Below, one piece after another: positions 1 to 6,414 of a DNA stretch of 12,180 nucleotides. Origin of the DNA: JBKEBQ01 sp047973225 (GTDB lineage Bacteria > Bacillota_I > Bacilli_A > Erysipelotrichales > Erysipelotrichaceae); NCBI GenBank assembly GCA_047973225.1, contig JBKEBQ010000037.1:1-12180 (forward strand), written 5' to 3'. The notes beneath the pieces are model-generated. The model was given only the letters and a program-made list of their open reading frames with translations. It was not told where the DNA came from and ran no database searches. Within the stretch, counting starts at the first letter, position 1, and every line of letters starts with the position of its first letter. A program made the position numbers and the translations under genes.

Positions 1-1
1 T

Positions 2-238
2 TGTCCTGTAAAAGGCTTTGGGATAAAGGGCGGTGCTATTGCAAGTAGTGTGTCACACGATGCACATAATATTGTTGTAATTGGTGATAATGATCAAGAT
101 ATCATTGCGGCTGTTGCAGAGTTAAAGCGAATGCAAGGTGGTTATGTGATTGCATCGAAAGGAAAAATAGTTGCTTCTTTACAACTGAAAATTGTTGGAT
201 TATATGATGTTTCACAACAAAAATTTTTGGATAAATAG
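2..238 (+). CDS. Adenine deaminase, C-terminal part (5' end outside window; 3' end apparently shortened)
   Basis: Adenine deaminase converts adenine to hypoxanthine and ammonia in purine salvage. Only the last 78 codons are in the window, open from base 2. The stretch reading GFGIKGGAIASSVSHDAHN followed by IVVIGDND and GGYVIASKGKIVASL matches the conserved C-terminal region of the bacterial Ade/AdeC family (GAIASSVAHDSHN ... GG-V). Family members normally run on for about 90-100 residues after the LPLPIAGLMS-like segment, ending in a LPVIPELKLT...GLFDV-type tail. Here the reading frame stops about 15 residues after the equivalent point, ending GLYDVSQQKFLDK. No continuation is visible in the other frames of 239-443. 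The last residues resemble the normal family tail (GLFDV.KF), so an in-frame internal deletion is one explanation. Family assignment is good; whether the product works is unknown. Confidence 0.75.
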   Translation, partial: CPVKGFGIKGGAIASSVSHDAHNIVVIGDNDQDIIAAVAELKRMQGGYVIASKGKIVASLQLKIVGLYDVSQQKFLDK

Positions 239-378
239 AAGTATAAGTTAAAAGCATATAATTGTATTTCTTTTGTTAAGTCCAAATTCCATGTTTTTTT
301 TGATTGTAAAAATGCGTAAAACTTTTCATGAAAATTGAAATGAAATTTTTAACAACAAACAAAGATGATGCATACAAA

Positions 379-392
379 ATGTAAGCGCTTGC
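379..392 (+). promoter_or_regulatory. cre box (CcpA catabolite-repression site)
   Basis: TGTAAGCGCTTGCC at 380-393 matches the Gram-positive cre consensus TGWAARCGYTWNCW at 13 of 14 positions (last base differs). It lies about 25 bases upstream of a TATAAT at 418-423, so it covers the region just upstream of the expected -35. Carbon-catabolite control of the secreted-protein gene starting at 471 is inferred. Confidence 0.6.
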
Positions 393-417
393 CCTTCCTT
401 TGCGAAATTGTTATTAT

Positions 418-443
418 TATAATATAAAAAGCGCTTTTATATT
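418..443 (+). promoter_or_regulatory. -10 element and AGCGCT-centred palindrome over the expected start of transcription
   Basis: A perfect TATAAT lies at 418-423; I see no good -35 at normal spacing. Immediately downstream, 421-443 is a near-perfect palindrome (AATATAAAA, AGCGCT, TTTATATT, with one extra A). Its centre is shared with the cre box at 380-393, but it has three mismatches to the cre consensus. It may be a second, weaker cre or the operator of another LacI-family protein. A palindrome over the expected +1 suits a repressor site. Confidence 0.4.
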
Positions 444-470
444 GTGAATGAAAAAGGAGGTATTATTAGT

Positions 471-918
471 ATGAAGAAAAAAATAATGATATTAGCATTG
501 TTTGCGTTCAGTTTTTATTCTGTTTTTCCAGTATCAGCTGATGAAATATATCAGAACATAACGATTTTAAAAAATAACACACCTATGGTTAATGCTCGAT
601 CAAAAAGTGAAATAACACCCTATTTTGTAGAAACATGGAGGCTAATAGTATCGTTTATGACTTTTATTTCTCCTTTTAGGTTTTGAGCCAAAATGTTCTG
701 TGATTTTTACCGCTCGTGCGACATATAGTATGAATGGTTGGGATACTTTTGCAACTACAAGATATTTAAGAAAAAAAGGCGACTACAACATTGAGATTTT
801 TTCAACTTCAAAGTATGAACGTAATGGGAAGCTTTATGTTGTAGTAGCTTATGGATTCTTTAAGGGAGATAAGCTTGTGAAAAGTTATTCCAACTTGGTT
901 GCAGTTAGTTTGAGGTGA
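471..918 (+). pseudogene. Secreted protein gene of unknown function, split by a frameshift
   Basis: The start is ATG 471, with AAGGAGG at 454-460 ahead of it; an in-frame GTG at 444 lies upstream of that site and is unlikely to be used. The first half (471-686) begins with a classical signal peptide: MKKK, a hydrophobic core ILALFAFSFYSVFPV, then SADE with likely cleavage after SA. It then reaches a TGA at 684-686. A second open stretch in the +1 frame, open from 661 to the TGA at 916-918, encodes GFEPKCSVIFTARATYS and a strand-rich tail ending LVAVSL. Neither half looks complete. The second has no ribosome binding site of its own, so I read them as one gene of about 148 codons broken between 661 and 684. 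I do not recognise the family. The stop at 916-918 is six bases from the next start (924), so the two genes are probably co-transcribed. A sequencing error could also produce this. Confidence 0.6.
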
Positions 919-923
919 TAATT

Positions 924-1313
924 ATGAAAAAGTTAATTATCATTTTAGTTATTTTGTCCGTTGTAGTATCAAATGAAAATGAATTTTCATTTGATACTAC
1001 ATCAAAACGAATCAATGAACATGCAGAGATCACAGATTTAGAATTGATTAATAAAGATTTTTGTTCGTTTTCCATACAATTGGATACTGCCTCTTTTAAG
1101 GTACAAGTAGCCAAAGGGAAAAACTCATATCGTATTCTAGATATTTTTTACTATAATCCAGAAAAATTAATATCATATCGAGCTAATACAGATGATGACG
1201 ATGGTGATGAGGAAAAGGAAATGAAAAAGTCATTAGACACTTTAGAAATAACGCTTAATGAGTTAGAACAGTTTTCAAAAGAATACTGTATAAAGCAATT
1301 CGAAAACAATTAA
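924..1313 (+). CDS. Small secreted or membrane-anchored protein, unknown function
   Basis: The product is 129 residues from ATG 924. The ribosome binding site GAGGTG (912-917) overlaps the stop of the gene upstream, implying coupled expression. An in-frame GTG at 915 lies inside that site and is less likely. The N-terminus MKKLIIILVILSVVVS is a short signal sequence or membrane anchor with no obvious cleavage site and no lipobox cysteine. The body is mixed, with an acidic patch (DDDDGDEE) near residue 90, then a helix-like C-terminus (SLDTLEITLNELEQF). Two cysteines, one in each half, could form a disulfide outside the cell. An 18-bp perfect inverted repeat occupies codons 14-26, right after the hydrophobic stretch, so that part may have arisen by a local duplication-inversion. 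I do not recognise the family. Confidence 0.55.
   Translation: MKKLIIILVILSVVVSNENEFSFDTTSKRINEHAEITDLELINKDFCSFSIQLDTASFKVQVAKGKNSYRILDIFYYNPEKLISYRANTDDDDGDEEKEMKKSLDTLEITLNELEQFSKEYCIKQFENN
962..1001. repeat. Perfect 18-bp inverted repeat with 4-base loop inside the coding region
   Basis: The arms are 962-979 and 984-1001, with loop TGAA (980-983). The left arm reads TGTAGTATC AAATGAAAA and the right arm is its exact reverse complement. No T-run follows, so it is not an intrinsic terminator. It starts 38 bases after the start codon, and as RNA it would form a long A/U-rich hairpin early in the message. Confidence 0.9.
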
Positions 1314-1510
1314 CCAGTATTTTTAAAACAATCCTTATAAAAAGTATTCAACAGTGTTGTGGATGAACAAAAATGGGATTCTTTAAGTACTTTTAAAAGA
1401 GATGTATCAGTTTGGGGAATTGCAATAGTTGTGGTTATACGCGTTAAGTTACGCACAAACTAATTTCGTATTTTGAAGGAAACATACCTAATTTTGAAGA
1501 ATGAAAAATA

Positions 1511-1559
1511 AAAACTGTGTAAGTTGAGCGTGTATGGCTTTACTTACATAGTTTTTAAT
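1511..1559 (+). terminator. Terminator-like hairpin
   Basis: The arms AAAACTGTGTAAGT (1511-1524) and ACTTACATAGTTTT (1542-1555) pair over 14 bp with one G-U, around a 17-base loop. The 3' arm runs into TTTTTAATT. It separates the decayed secreted-protein genes from the dipeptidase promoter. The A-rich 5' flank means it could also work on the minus strand. Confidence 0.55.
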
Positions 1560-1626
1560 TTGTGTATGAAGACACTATAGAAAATGTAACTGCAAATAGG
1601 AAATTTATAATACAACATGGAAGGTT

Positions 1627-1704
1627 ATACGATATTTAATTGTTAAAAAATTATTATGTTCGATTTACGTTGGATTTGACAATATCGTATGATTTGGTTA
1701 CATT
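1627..1704 (+). promoter_or_regulatory. Promoter of the dipeptidase/alcohol dehydrogenase unit, with flanking inverted repeat
   Basis: A perfect -35 TTGACA (1676-1681) and a -10 TACATT (1699-1704) are 17 bases apart, placing transcription start near 1711. ATACGATATT (1627-1636) and its exact reverse complement AATATCGTAT (1681-1690) sit 44 bases apart. The downstream copy begins on the last base of the -35 and fills most of the spacer. That arrangement would let a dimeric or looping repressor block the promoter. The regulator is unknown. Confidence 0.5.
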
Positions 1705-1731
1705 GTGGGTATAAAAGGAAGGAAAATATTC

Positions 1732-2721
1732 ATGAATATAATAGATATGCACTGTGATAGCGTAGTTGCGCTATTAAAAAGAAAAAAAGCAGGAGAAAAT
1801 GTACAATTGTTTCAAAACGATCTACATATTGACATAAAAAAAATGCAGGCAGGAAAGTATATGCTACAAAACTTTGCAATTTTCACCCATTTGAAAGAAA
1901 ATGACCCACTTATTCATGTACAAGAAGGGATTGATTTGTATTATCAAGAAATGGATAAAAATAAAAATTATATCAGGCCAATTTACACATATAAAGATAT
2001 AGAAACCAACCGCAAAACAGGACATATGTCAGCCATGTTGACGTTAGAAGAAGGAGCTGTTGTTGACAACAATTTGGCAATCCTTAGAAATTATTATCGT
2101 CTAGGGGTGCGGATGATTACCTTGTTGTGGAATTTTCCAAATGGAATCGGCAATCCCAACATAAATATGGAAGAAGGATATGATTTTGATAACTTTTTTT
2201 CATACAATACGAAAGCAGGATTGAGTGAATTTGGTATTGCTTATATCAAAGAAATGGAACGTTTAGGGATCATCATTGATGTATCACATCTATCGGATGC
2301 AGGTTTTTATGATGTTTGTAAGTATACAAAAAAACCATTTGTAGCTTCCCACTCTAATGCGCGCAGTGTTTGTAGTGTGGCACGTAATCTTAGTGATGAT
2401 ATGATTTATGAGATTGCGAAACGTGGTGGGGTTATTGGTATTAATTATTGCGGTATTTTTTTATCGGAAAATAAAAAAGATGAAGAGCCATCACGGATTT
2501 GTGATATGCTAAAACATATTAGGCACATCAAACAAATCGGTGGTATTGATTGTATTGGGCTGGGTAGCGATTTTGATGGTATTACTTCACAGCTTGAAAT
2601 CCAAGATGCATCGCAAATGGGAAAATTGCAAAGTGCATTGGCAGATGCTGGTTATAGTGATGAAGAGATAGATAAAATATGTTATAAAAATGTACTTCGT
2701 GTATACAAAGAGGTATTATAA
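1732..2721 (+). CDS. Dipeptidase, peptidase M19 (renal/membrane-dipeptidase) family
   Basis: This zinc-dependent dipeptidase belongs to the amidohydrolase-like M19 family, which hydrolyses dipeptides including some with D-residues. The 329-residue product has the family's motifs in order: DMHCD (H7, D9), TLEEG (bridging glutamate E106), GVRMITLLWN (125-134), DVSH (H186), ASHSNAR (H207, R211) and GLGSDFDG (D280). Length is close to other bacterial M19 enzymes. No signal peptide is seen, so it should act in the cytoplasm. ATG 1732 is chosen because AAGGAAGG (1715-1722) precedes it and because the inferred transcription start near 1711 excludes the in-frame GTG at 1705. The iron alcohol dehydrogenase gene follows after 57 bases with no terminator, so the two should form one transcript. 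Nothing here shows its real substrate; M19 proteins sometimes act on non-peptide amides. Confidence 0.85.
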   Translation: MNIIDMHCDSVVALLKRKKAGENVQLFQNDLHIDIKKMQAGKYMLQNFAIFTHLKENDPLIHVQEGIDLYYQEMDKNKNYIRPIYTYKDIETNRKTGHMSAMLTLEEGAVVDNNLAILRNYYRLGVRMITLLWNFPNGIGNPNINMEEGYDFDNFFSYNTKAGLSEFGIAYIKEMERLGIIIDVSHLSDAGFYDVCKYTKKPFVASHSNARSVCSVARNLSDDMIYEIAKRGGVIGINYCGIFLSENKKDEEPSRICDMLKHIRHIKQIGGIDCIGLGSDFDGITSQLEIQDASQMGKLQSALADAGYSDEEIDKICYKNVLRVYKEVL

Positions 2722-2778
2722 AGATGAAATAGGCATAAAGGAATCTTATAAGATATGCGTAGATGAAAGGAGAAAAGA

Positions 2779-3945
2779 ATGAATAATTTTGTATATGATA
2801 TACCGGTAAAGGTATACTTTGGTGAAGACCAATTACAATATTTGGGAAGCGAGCTTGCGATATTTGGAAAACGTGTTTTATTAACTTATGGAGGAGGTTC
2901 AATTAAGCGAATGGGACTTTATGATCGCTTACAACAAGAGCTAAAAAAACACCATTTAGAAGTGTTTGAATTATCAGGGATTGAACCAAATCCAAAGATT
3001 GATTCCATTCGTGATGGCGTAAATATGTGCAAAGAACACAGAATTGATGCTTTATTGGCTGTTGGTGGAGGTTCTACCATTGATGCTACGAAGTGGATAG
3101 CTGCAGGAGCATGTGTTGAACATGATCCCTGGGATTTTTTTAACAAAGGTGCAAAAATAGAAAATGCGCTACCTTTCATCTCAATTTTAACTCTAGCGGC
3201 AACAGGCTCTGAAATGAACAGTGCGGGTGTTATAAGCAACGTAGAAACAAAGGATAAAATTGGACGAGCTTCCCCATTGCTGTTGCCTAAGGTATCTTTT
3301 TTAGACCCAACAAATACATATACAGTAAGTGCATATCAAACGGCTTGTGGAGCGGTAGACATTATGAGTCATGTGATGGAAGTATATTTTACTATGGAGA
3401 AAGGACTTAAAATGGTTGATTACTTCATGGAAGGGTTATTAAAAACAGTTATGGAGTATGCACCCATTGCGATCAAAGAGCCGGATAATTATGAAGCTAG
3501 AGCAAATTTGATGTGGGCGTCTAGCTGGGCGATTAACGGTTTTATTGGCAATGGCAAGCCCAAAGCATGGAGTTGTCATCCGATGGAACATCAATTATCT
3601 GCTGTTTATGATATAACGCATGGATTGGGATTGGCGATCTTAACGCCGAGATGGCTTAGGTATTGTCTTGATGAAAGTAACGTATCTCGTTATGTGCGTT
3701 TTGGAATCAATGTGTTTGGTATTGATGCATCATTAGAACCAATGGAAATTGCGAAAGAAAGCATCCATCGCTTATCGGTCTTCTTCTTTGAAACATTAGC
3801 GTTGGATAATACATTTACCAAAATTGGCATTGGTGAAGAAAGTTTTGAAGCAATGGCAAAGAAAGCTTGTAAAGATTCTGTATTGCAAGGGTTTAAACCT
3901 TTGCAACAGAAAGATATCGAAGCGATTTATCAAATGTGTTTGTAA
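2779..3945 (+). CDS. Iron-containing alcohol dehydrogenase, YqhD/butanol dehydrogenase type
   Basis: This is a 388-residue group III (iron-dependent) alcohol dehydrogenase that reduces aldehydes with NAD(P)H. The N-terminal nucleotide-binding half has YGGGSIKRMGLYD (38-50), typical of the YqhD/BdhA/YugJ branch, and VGGGSTIDATK (95-105). The C-terminal metal site is complete: D194 and H198 in DIMSH, H267 in CHPMEH, and H281 in ITHGLG, with the family's 14-residue spacing between the last two. The start has AAAGGAG at 2766-2772. It is the second gene of the dipeptidase unit and ends before the shared terminator at 3999-4033. The YqhD branch often uses NADPH and has a broad aldehyde range (butyraldehyde, methylglyoxal and others), so the substrate cannot be assigned. 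Confidence 0.9.
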   Translation: MNNFVYDIPVKVYFGEDQLQYLGSELAIFGKRVLLTYGGGSIKRMGLYDRLQQELKKHHLEVFELSGIEPNPKIDSIRDGVNMCKEHRIDALLAVGGGSTIDATKWIAAGACVEHDPWDFFNKGAKIENALPFISILTLAATGSEMNSAGVISNVETKDKIGRASPLLLPKVSFLDPTNTYTVSAYQTACGAVDIMSHVMEVYFTMEKGLKMVDYFMEGLLKTVMEYAPIAIKEPDNYEARANLMWASSWAINGFIGNGKPKAWSCHPMEHQLSAVYDITHGLGLAILTPRWLRYCLDESNVSRYVRFGINVFGIDASLEPMEIAKESIHRLSVFFFETLALDNTFTKIGIGEESFEAMAKKACKDSVLQGFKPLQQKDIEAIYQMCL

Positions 3946-3998
3946 AAGAAGAAACGCATATAAAAATAAAATAAAAATATGTGCAGCAATGGTCAATA

Positions 3999-4033
3999 AA
4001 AACACCTCCTAAGTATCACTTAGGAGGTGTTTT
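3999..4033. terminator. Bidirectional intrinsic terminator between convergent units
   Basis: A perfect 16-bp stem (3999-4014 with 4018-4033) closes a 3-base loop ATC. There is an A-run on the left and a T-run on the right, so it can end transcription from both sides. The stem contains ACACCTCC paired with GGAGGTGT. It serves the dipeptidase/alcohol dehydrogenase unit on the plus strand and the transaldolase/alcohol dehydrogenase unit on the minus strand. Confidence 0.9.
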
Positions 4034-4079
4034 ATTGGTATTCGTAAATAAAAGATATGTAAGATCAATAAGCTTTGCA

Positions 4080-5231
4080 TTATATTGTTTTGAATAATTG
4101 CCTATATAAGTTTTGAATATCTTCCATACGAACATTGCGCATTGTGTTTTGAGGAGAACCACTTGCAAGTGCGTCTTCGCTCATTTTGGGGATAAGACGC
4201 GCATATGCATCTACATCGGTAAAATCGCTAATCGAACGTATATGACAATTATGGATTAATGCAAAGCATGATGTAAAGAATCGTTGGTAAGGTTGTTGGT
4301 TATCATTTTGTTGAAAACCGACATCGATTGCCAATTGATTGAATACTGTTTCTTGCCCGATGCAAGCAAATCTCATACAGTCTTCAAATAGCATCGCATT
4401 GGATAACCCGTGAGGAATATGAAACAGTGCACCAAGAGGGCGACTCATTCCATGAATAATGGTTACGGAAGCATTGTTGAAAGCAATCCCAGCTTCTAAT
4501 GCGGCCAGTGACATCTGCACTGCTGCTATGCTATTTTTAGGATCCTTAAATAATATTGGTAGGTATTTTAATATGCGTTTGATTGCACTAATGGATTGTG
4601 TTTGCGCCAGTGGCTGCGCTTTTTTTGATGTATAGGACTCAACGGCATGACACAAAGCATCAATTCCGGTTGCAGCGATAATATGAGGCGGAGCACTTTG
4701 AATAAAATGTGCATCCAATATCGCAACATCGGGGATTAAATGTTCTCCGGTTAGTAACATTTTTATCTGTTGTTGGGTGTTGGTAATAATACTAAATTGA
4801 GTAGCTTCTGATCCGGTGCCAGCTGTTGTGGGTATGGCAACCATGTTTGCCACTTCAAATGTAATTTTTTGTTTATAAAAAGCATTGATGCTTTGTTTTG
4901 TTTTAACACATACGGCAATGGCTTTCATCGCATCAATCGGACTTCCTCCACCAATAGCGATTAAGAAATCACAATGGTTTTCTATATAAAATTTTTGTCC
5001 TTCATCAATCATGATATCGCTAGGCTCACCGTTTATTTTATCATAAATCGCAAAGCGGATGCCGTGTTGTTTTAAAGTATCACAAAGGATTTTTACATTT
5101 CCTAAATCGATCATAACGGTATCACAAATAATACATGCTTTTTTTCCTAGAGTAGTGAAAAGTTCACCACTTTCGTTTAAAGCATTTGTTCCTGTGACAA
5201 TTTTACGGGGAACTAAAAAGGTATTGGCCAT
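4080..5231 (-). CDS. Iron-containing alcohol dehydrogenase, second of the window (partner of the transaldolase)
   Basis: The product is a 383-residue iron-dependent alcohol dehydrogenase from a different branch than the one at 2779. It lacks the YGGGS motif and resembles the lactaldehyde reductase / 1,3-propanediol dehydrogenase / 4-hydroxybutyrate dehydrogenase group. GGGSPIDAMK (94-103) binds nucleotide and TTAGTGSEAT (135-144) is the family signature. The metal ligands are D191 and H195 (GIDALCHAVESY), H260 (IIHGMSRPLG) and H274 (HIPHGLSNAM). The ATG at 5231 is preceded by a purine-rich but weak ribosome binding site. It lies 63 bases downstream of the transaldolase stop with no terminator between, so they are probably co-transcribed and this enzyme should act on the aldehyde the transaldolase releases. 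Malonate semialdehyde reduced to 3-hydroxypropionate is my preferred guess, given the inositol genes nearby; lactaldehyde is an alternative. Confidence 0.88.
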   Translation of the reverse strand: MANTFLVPRKIVTGTNALNESGELFTTLGKKACIICDTVMIDLGNVKILCDTLKQHGIRFAIYDKINGEPSDIMIDEGQKFYIENHCDFLIAIGGGSPIDAMKAIAVCVKTKQSINAFYKQKITFEVANMVAIPTTAGTGSEATQFSIITNTQQQIKMLLTGEHLIPDVAILDAHFIQSAPPHIIAATGIDALCHAVESYTSKKAQPLAQTQSISAIKRILKYLPILFKDPKNSIAAVQMSLAALEAGIAFNNASVTIIHGMSRPLGALFHIPHGLSNAMLFEDCMRFACIGQETVFNQLAIDVGFQQNDNQQPYQRFFTSCFALIHNCHIRSISDFTDVDAYARLIPKMSEDALASGSPQNTMRNVRMEDIQNLYRQLFKTI

Positions 5232-5294
5232 AGTCTTTCTCTCTTTCTTTTTTTATCTTTAATTTGTTTATGATATGGATATTCATCAATAATT

Positions 5295-6350
5295 TTATTT
5301 GATCATATCAGAACGTATAATGCTCACCAATTCATCATATCCACTTAAAAATTGATGCATTGTGATTTTAAAGGCACCAAAATGTTCGAATTCTGCTGGG
5401 GTCATACCGTTTTCATCATATGCACGTTTGAACTCATCTAGTTTTATCAATTCATCGAGAATACTTTGCTTGACAGGGATATTGATTCTTTCGCTAACAT
5501 CAATAGAAGAAGCATTAAATTTTATTTGCCATTTATGAGGAATGGTTAAAACAACATCACCCCCGATAAATTCACTCCAATGTAACTCTGAACGGTATGC
5601 AGCAGCTAAAAGTTTTGTACGATATCCGCGTTTCTTATAAATTTTGTATGCATTTTTGAATGTCGCAACCCCTGCATAGTTTAAAGATTCTTGTGATATA
5701 GACAGGTTATGTTCTTTTACATATCCTTTTAAGTAGTCGTCTAATCGCCCCACCATAATGGTGCACACGGGGTTCATCTTCGTGATATCCAAACCTTCCT
5801 CTTCCCGTCTTTTTAGCCCTCGTTCTACCGCTTCGGCAACAGCAATCGCTTGTGGGCAGGTAAAGGATACAGTAGCGTTTATTGAAATTCCCGCATACGT
5901 CATTTCTTCAAATGCCTTAATTCCTGCAGCAGAGGTAGGGGCTTTTATTTGTGCGTTTTCGACAACCCTTGCCAATTGTTTTGCATGGGCTAAAGTTTTT
6001 TCAGCATTTCGATAAAATTTAGCATTTGTTTGAAAAGATAAGCGCCCTTTTTTACCGTTGTGTTGTTTGTATATAGGTAGTAATTGCTTACTTGCATGCT
6101 TACCCATCATTTCTATCAGCTTCCAAGCGATATCATCTTCGGTGTCGCTTGGGTTGTCAGCGATTAAAGATTGAATCGTAGATTGCCAATCAGATAATTC
6201 ATTTTTTAGTACATTTAAGACGATAACGGGATTTGTGGTAGCACCCACTGCCCCTCTTTTGATAGCATATTCCAGCTCCTCGCTGGAACAAGAATCATTC
6301 CAAATTTGCGTTTGTGAAAATTTTTGACTCGTTTCTAATAATTTTTCCAT
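5295..6350 (-). CDS. Transaldolase-family enzyme, possibly specialised
   Basis: Transaldolases move a dihydroxyacetone unit between sugars through a lysine Schiff base. The 351-residue product has the TalB-type layout: D19, the GATTNP signature (36-41, N40), Schiff-base lysine K136 in IKAPTSAAG, T160 in GISINATVSFT, and the two phosphate-binding arginines R202 (MVGRLDDYL) and R253 (AAAYRSELH). Two active-site positions differ from E. coli TalB by my ungapped alignment. GRLSFQTN at 102-109 puts glutamine (Q107) where TalB has the acid/base Glu96, as in fructose-6-phosphate aldolase. M199 replaces Phe178. Length is above TalB (317) and well above the roughly 220-residue FSA-like enzymes, so this is not the short sulfofructose transaldolase type. 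AGGAGAA at 5' spacing of about six bases precedes ATG 6350. The gene is divergent from an IolR-like regulator and followed by an alcohol dehydrogenase gene, suggesting a catabolic rather than a pentose-phosphate role. Confidence 0.85.
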   Translation of the reverse strand: MEKLLETSQKFSQTQIWNDSCSSEELEYAIKRGAVGATTNPVIVLNVLKNELSDWQSTIQSLIADNPSDTEDDIAWKLIEMMGKHASKQLLPIYKQHNGKKGRLSFQTNAKFYRNAEKTLAHAKQLARVVENAQIKAPTSAAGIKAFEEMTYAGISINATVSFTCPQAIAVAEAVERGLKRREEEGLDITKMNPVCTIMVGRLDDYLKGYVKEHNLSISQESLNYAGVATFKNAYKIYKKRGYRTKLLAAAYRSELHWSEFIGGDVVLTIPHKWQIKFNASSIDVSERINIPVKQSILDELIKLDEFKRAYDENGMTPAEFEHFGAFKITMHQFLSGYDELVSIIRSDMIK

Positions 6351-6364
6351 GGTTTTCTCCTAGT

Positions 6365-6392
6365 GTATTTCTTCTTGAAATACTGTTATAAT
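6365..6392. promoter_or_regulatory. Divergent control region: promoter of the IolR-like gene with operator-like inverted repeat
   Basis: For the rightward regulator gene, TATAAT (6387-6392) with an upstream TG (extended -10) is clear; the -35 is weak (TGTATT, 6364-6369). Within it is an inverted repeat GTATTTC TTCTT GAAATAC (6365-6383), well placed to control both this promoter and the leftward transaldolase gene. On the minus strand, ATTTCAAGAAG (6381-6371) matches 9 of 11 positions of the B. subtilis IolR repeat as I remember it (WRAYCAADARD). I could not place the leftward promoter with confidence. Confidence 0.45.
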
Positions 6393-6414
6393 GGTAAAAA
6401 GTAAGGTGATCGTG

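Larger units (their letters stand above)
1314..1731. other. Intergenic region of about 400 bases with no convincing gene
   Basis: An open stretch 1341-1463 (40 codons, containing WDSLSTFKRDVSVWGIA and a hydrophobic IAIVVVI) has no ribosome binding site and no good start. It may be a remnant of a lost gene. The rest holds a terminator-like hairpin (1511-1555), a separated inverted repeat (1627-1636 with 1681-1690), and the promoter of the dipeptidase gene. No tRNA, riboswitch or transposon end was recognised. Confidence 0.6.

Noticed and set aside
239..470. Riboswitch (for example purine) after the adenine deaminase gene
   Set aside because: The region is AT-rich with no recognisable conserved aptamer core. 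Only the cre box, -10 element and palindrome stand out.
905..1114. Antisense reading frame opposite the small secreted protein gene
   Set aside because: It is open partly because of the perfect palindrome, which writes the same peptide on both strands. It has no ribosome binding site or promoter.
1341..1463. Short open stretch as a small membrane protein gene
   Set aside because: There is no ribosome binding site, only an in-frame GTG as start, and no family resemblance. Kept only as a possible remnant.
2582..2902. Antisense frame across the end of the dipeptidase gene and the start of the alcohol dehydrogenase gene
   Set aside because: It lies opposite two well-supported genes, is rich in His/Phe/Tyr as expected for a shadow frame, and has no start signals.
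3999..4033. Transposon or attachment-site inverted repeat
   Set aside because: The perfect stem with a 3-base loop, flanking A- and T-runs and position between convergent genes are fully explained by a bidirectional terminator.
5295..6350. Sulfoquinovose (sulfofructose) transaldolase pathway
   Set aside because: The known sulfofructose transaldolases are short, FSA-sized proteins, while this one is 351 residues. No sulfoquinovosidase, sulfoquinovose isomerase or sulfonate exporter is in the window, and iolD/iolB give a better context.
5295..6350. Ordinary pentose-phosphate transaldolase
   Set aside because: Not excluded, but the divergent IolR-like regulator, the co-transcribed alcohol dehydrogenase, the absence of transketolase or other pentose-phosphate genes, and Q107/M199 make a specialised role more likely.
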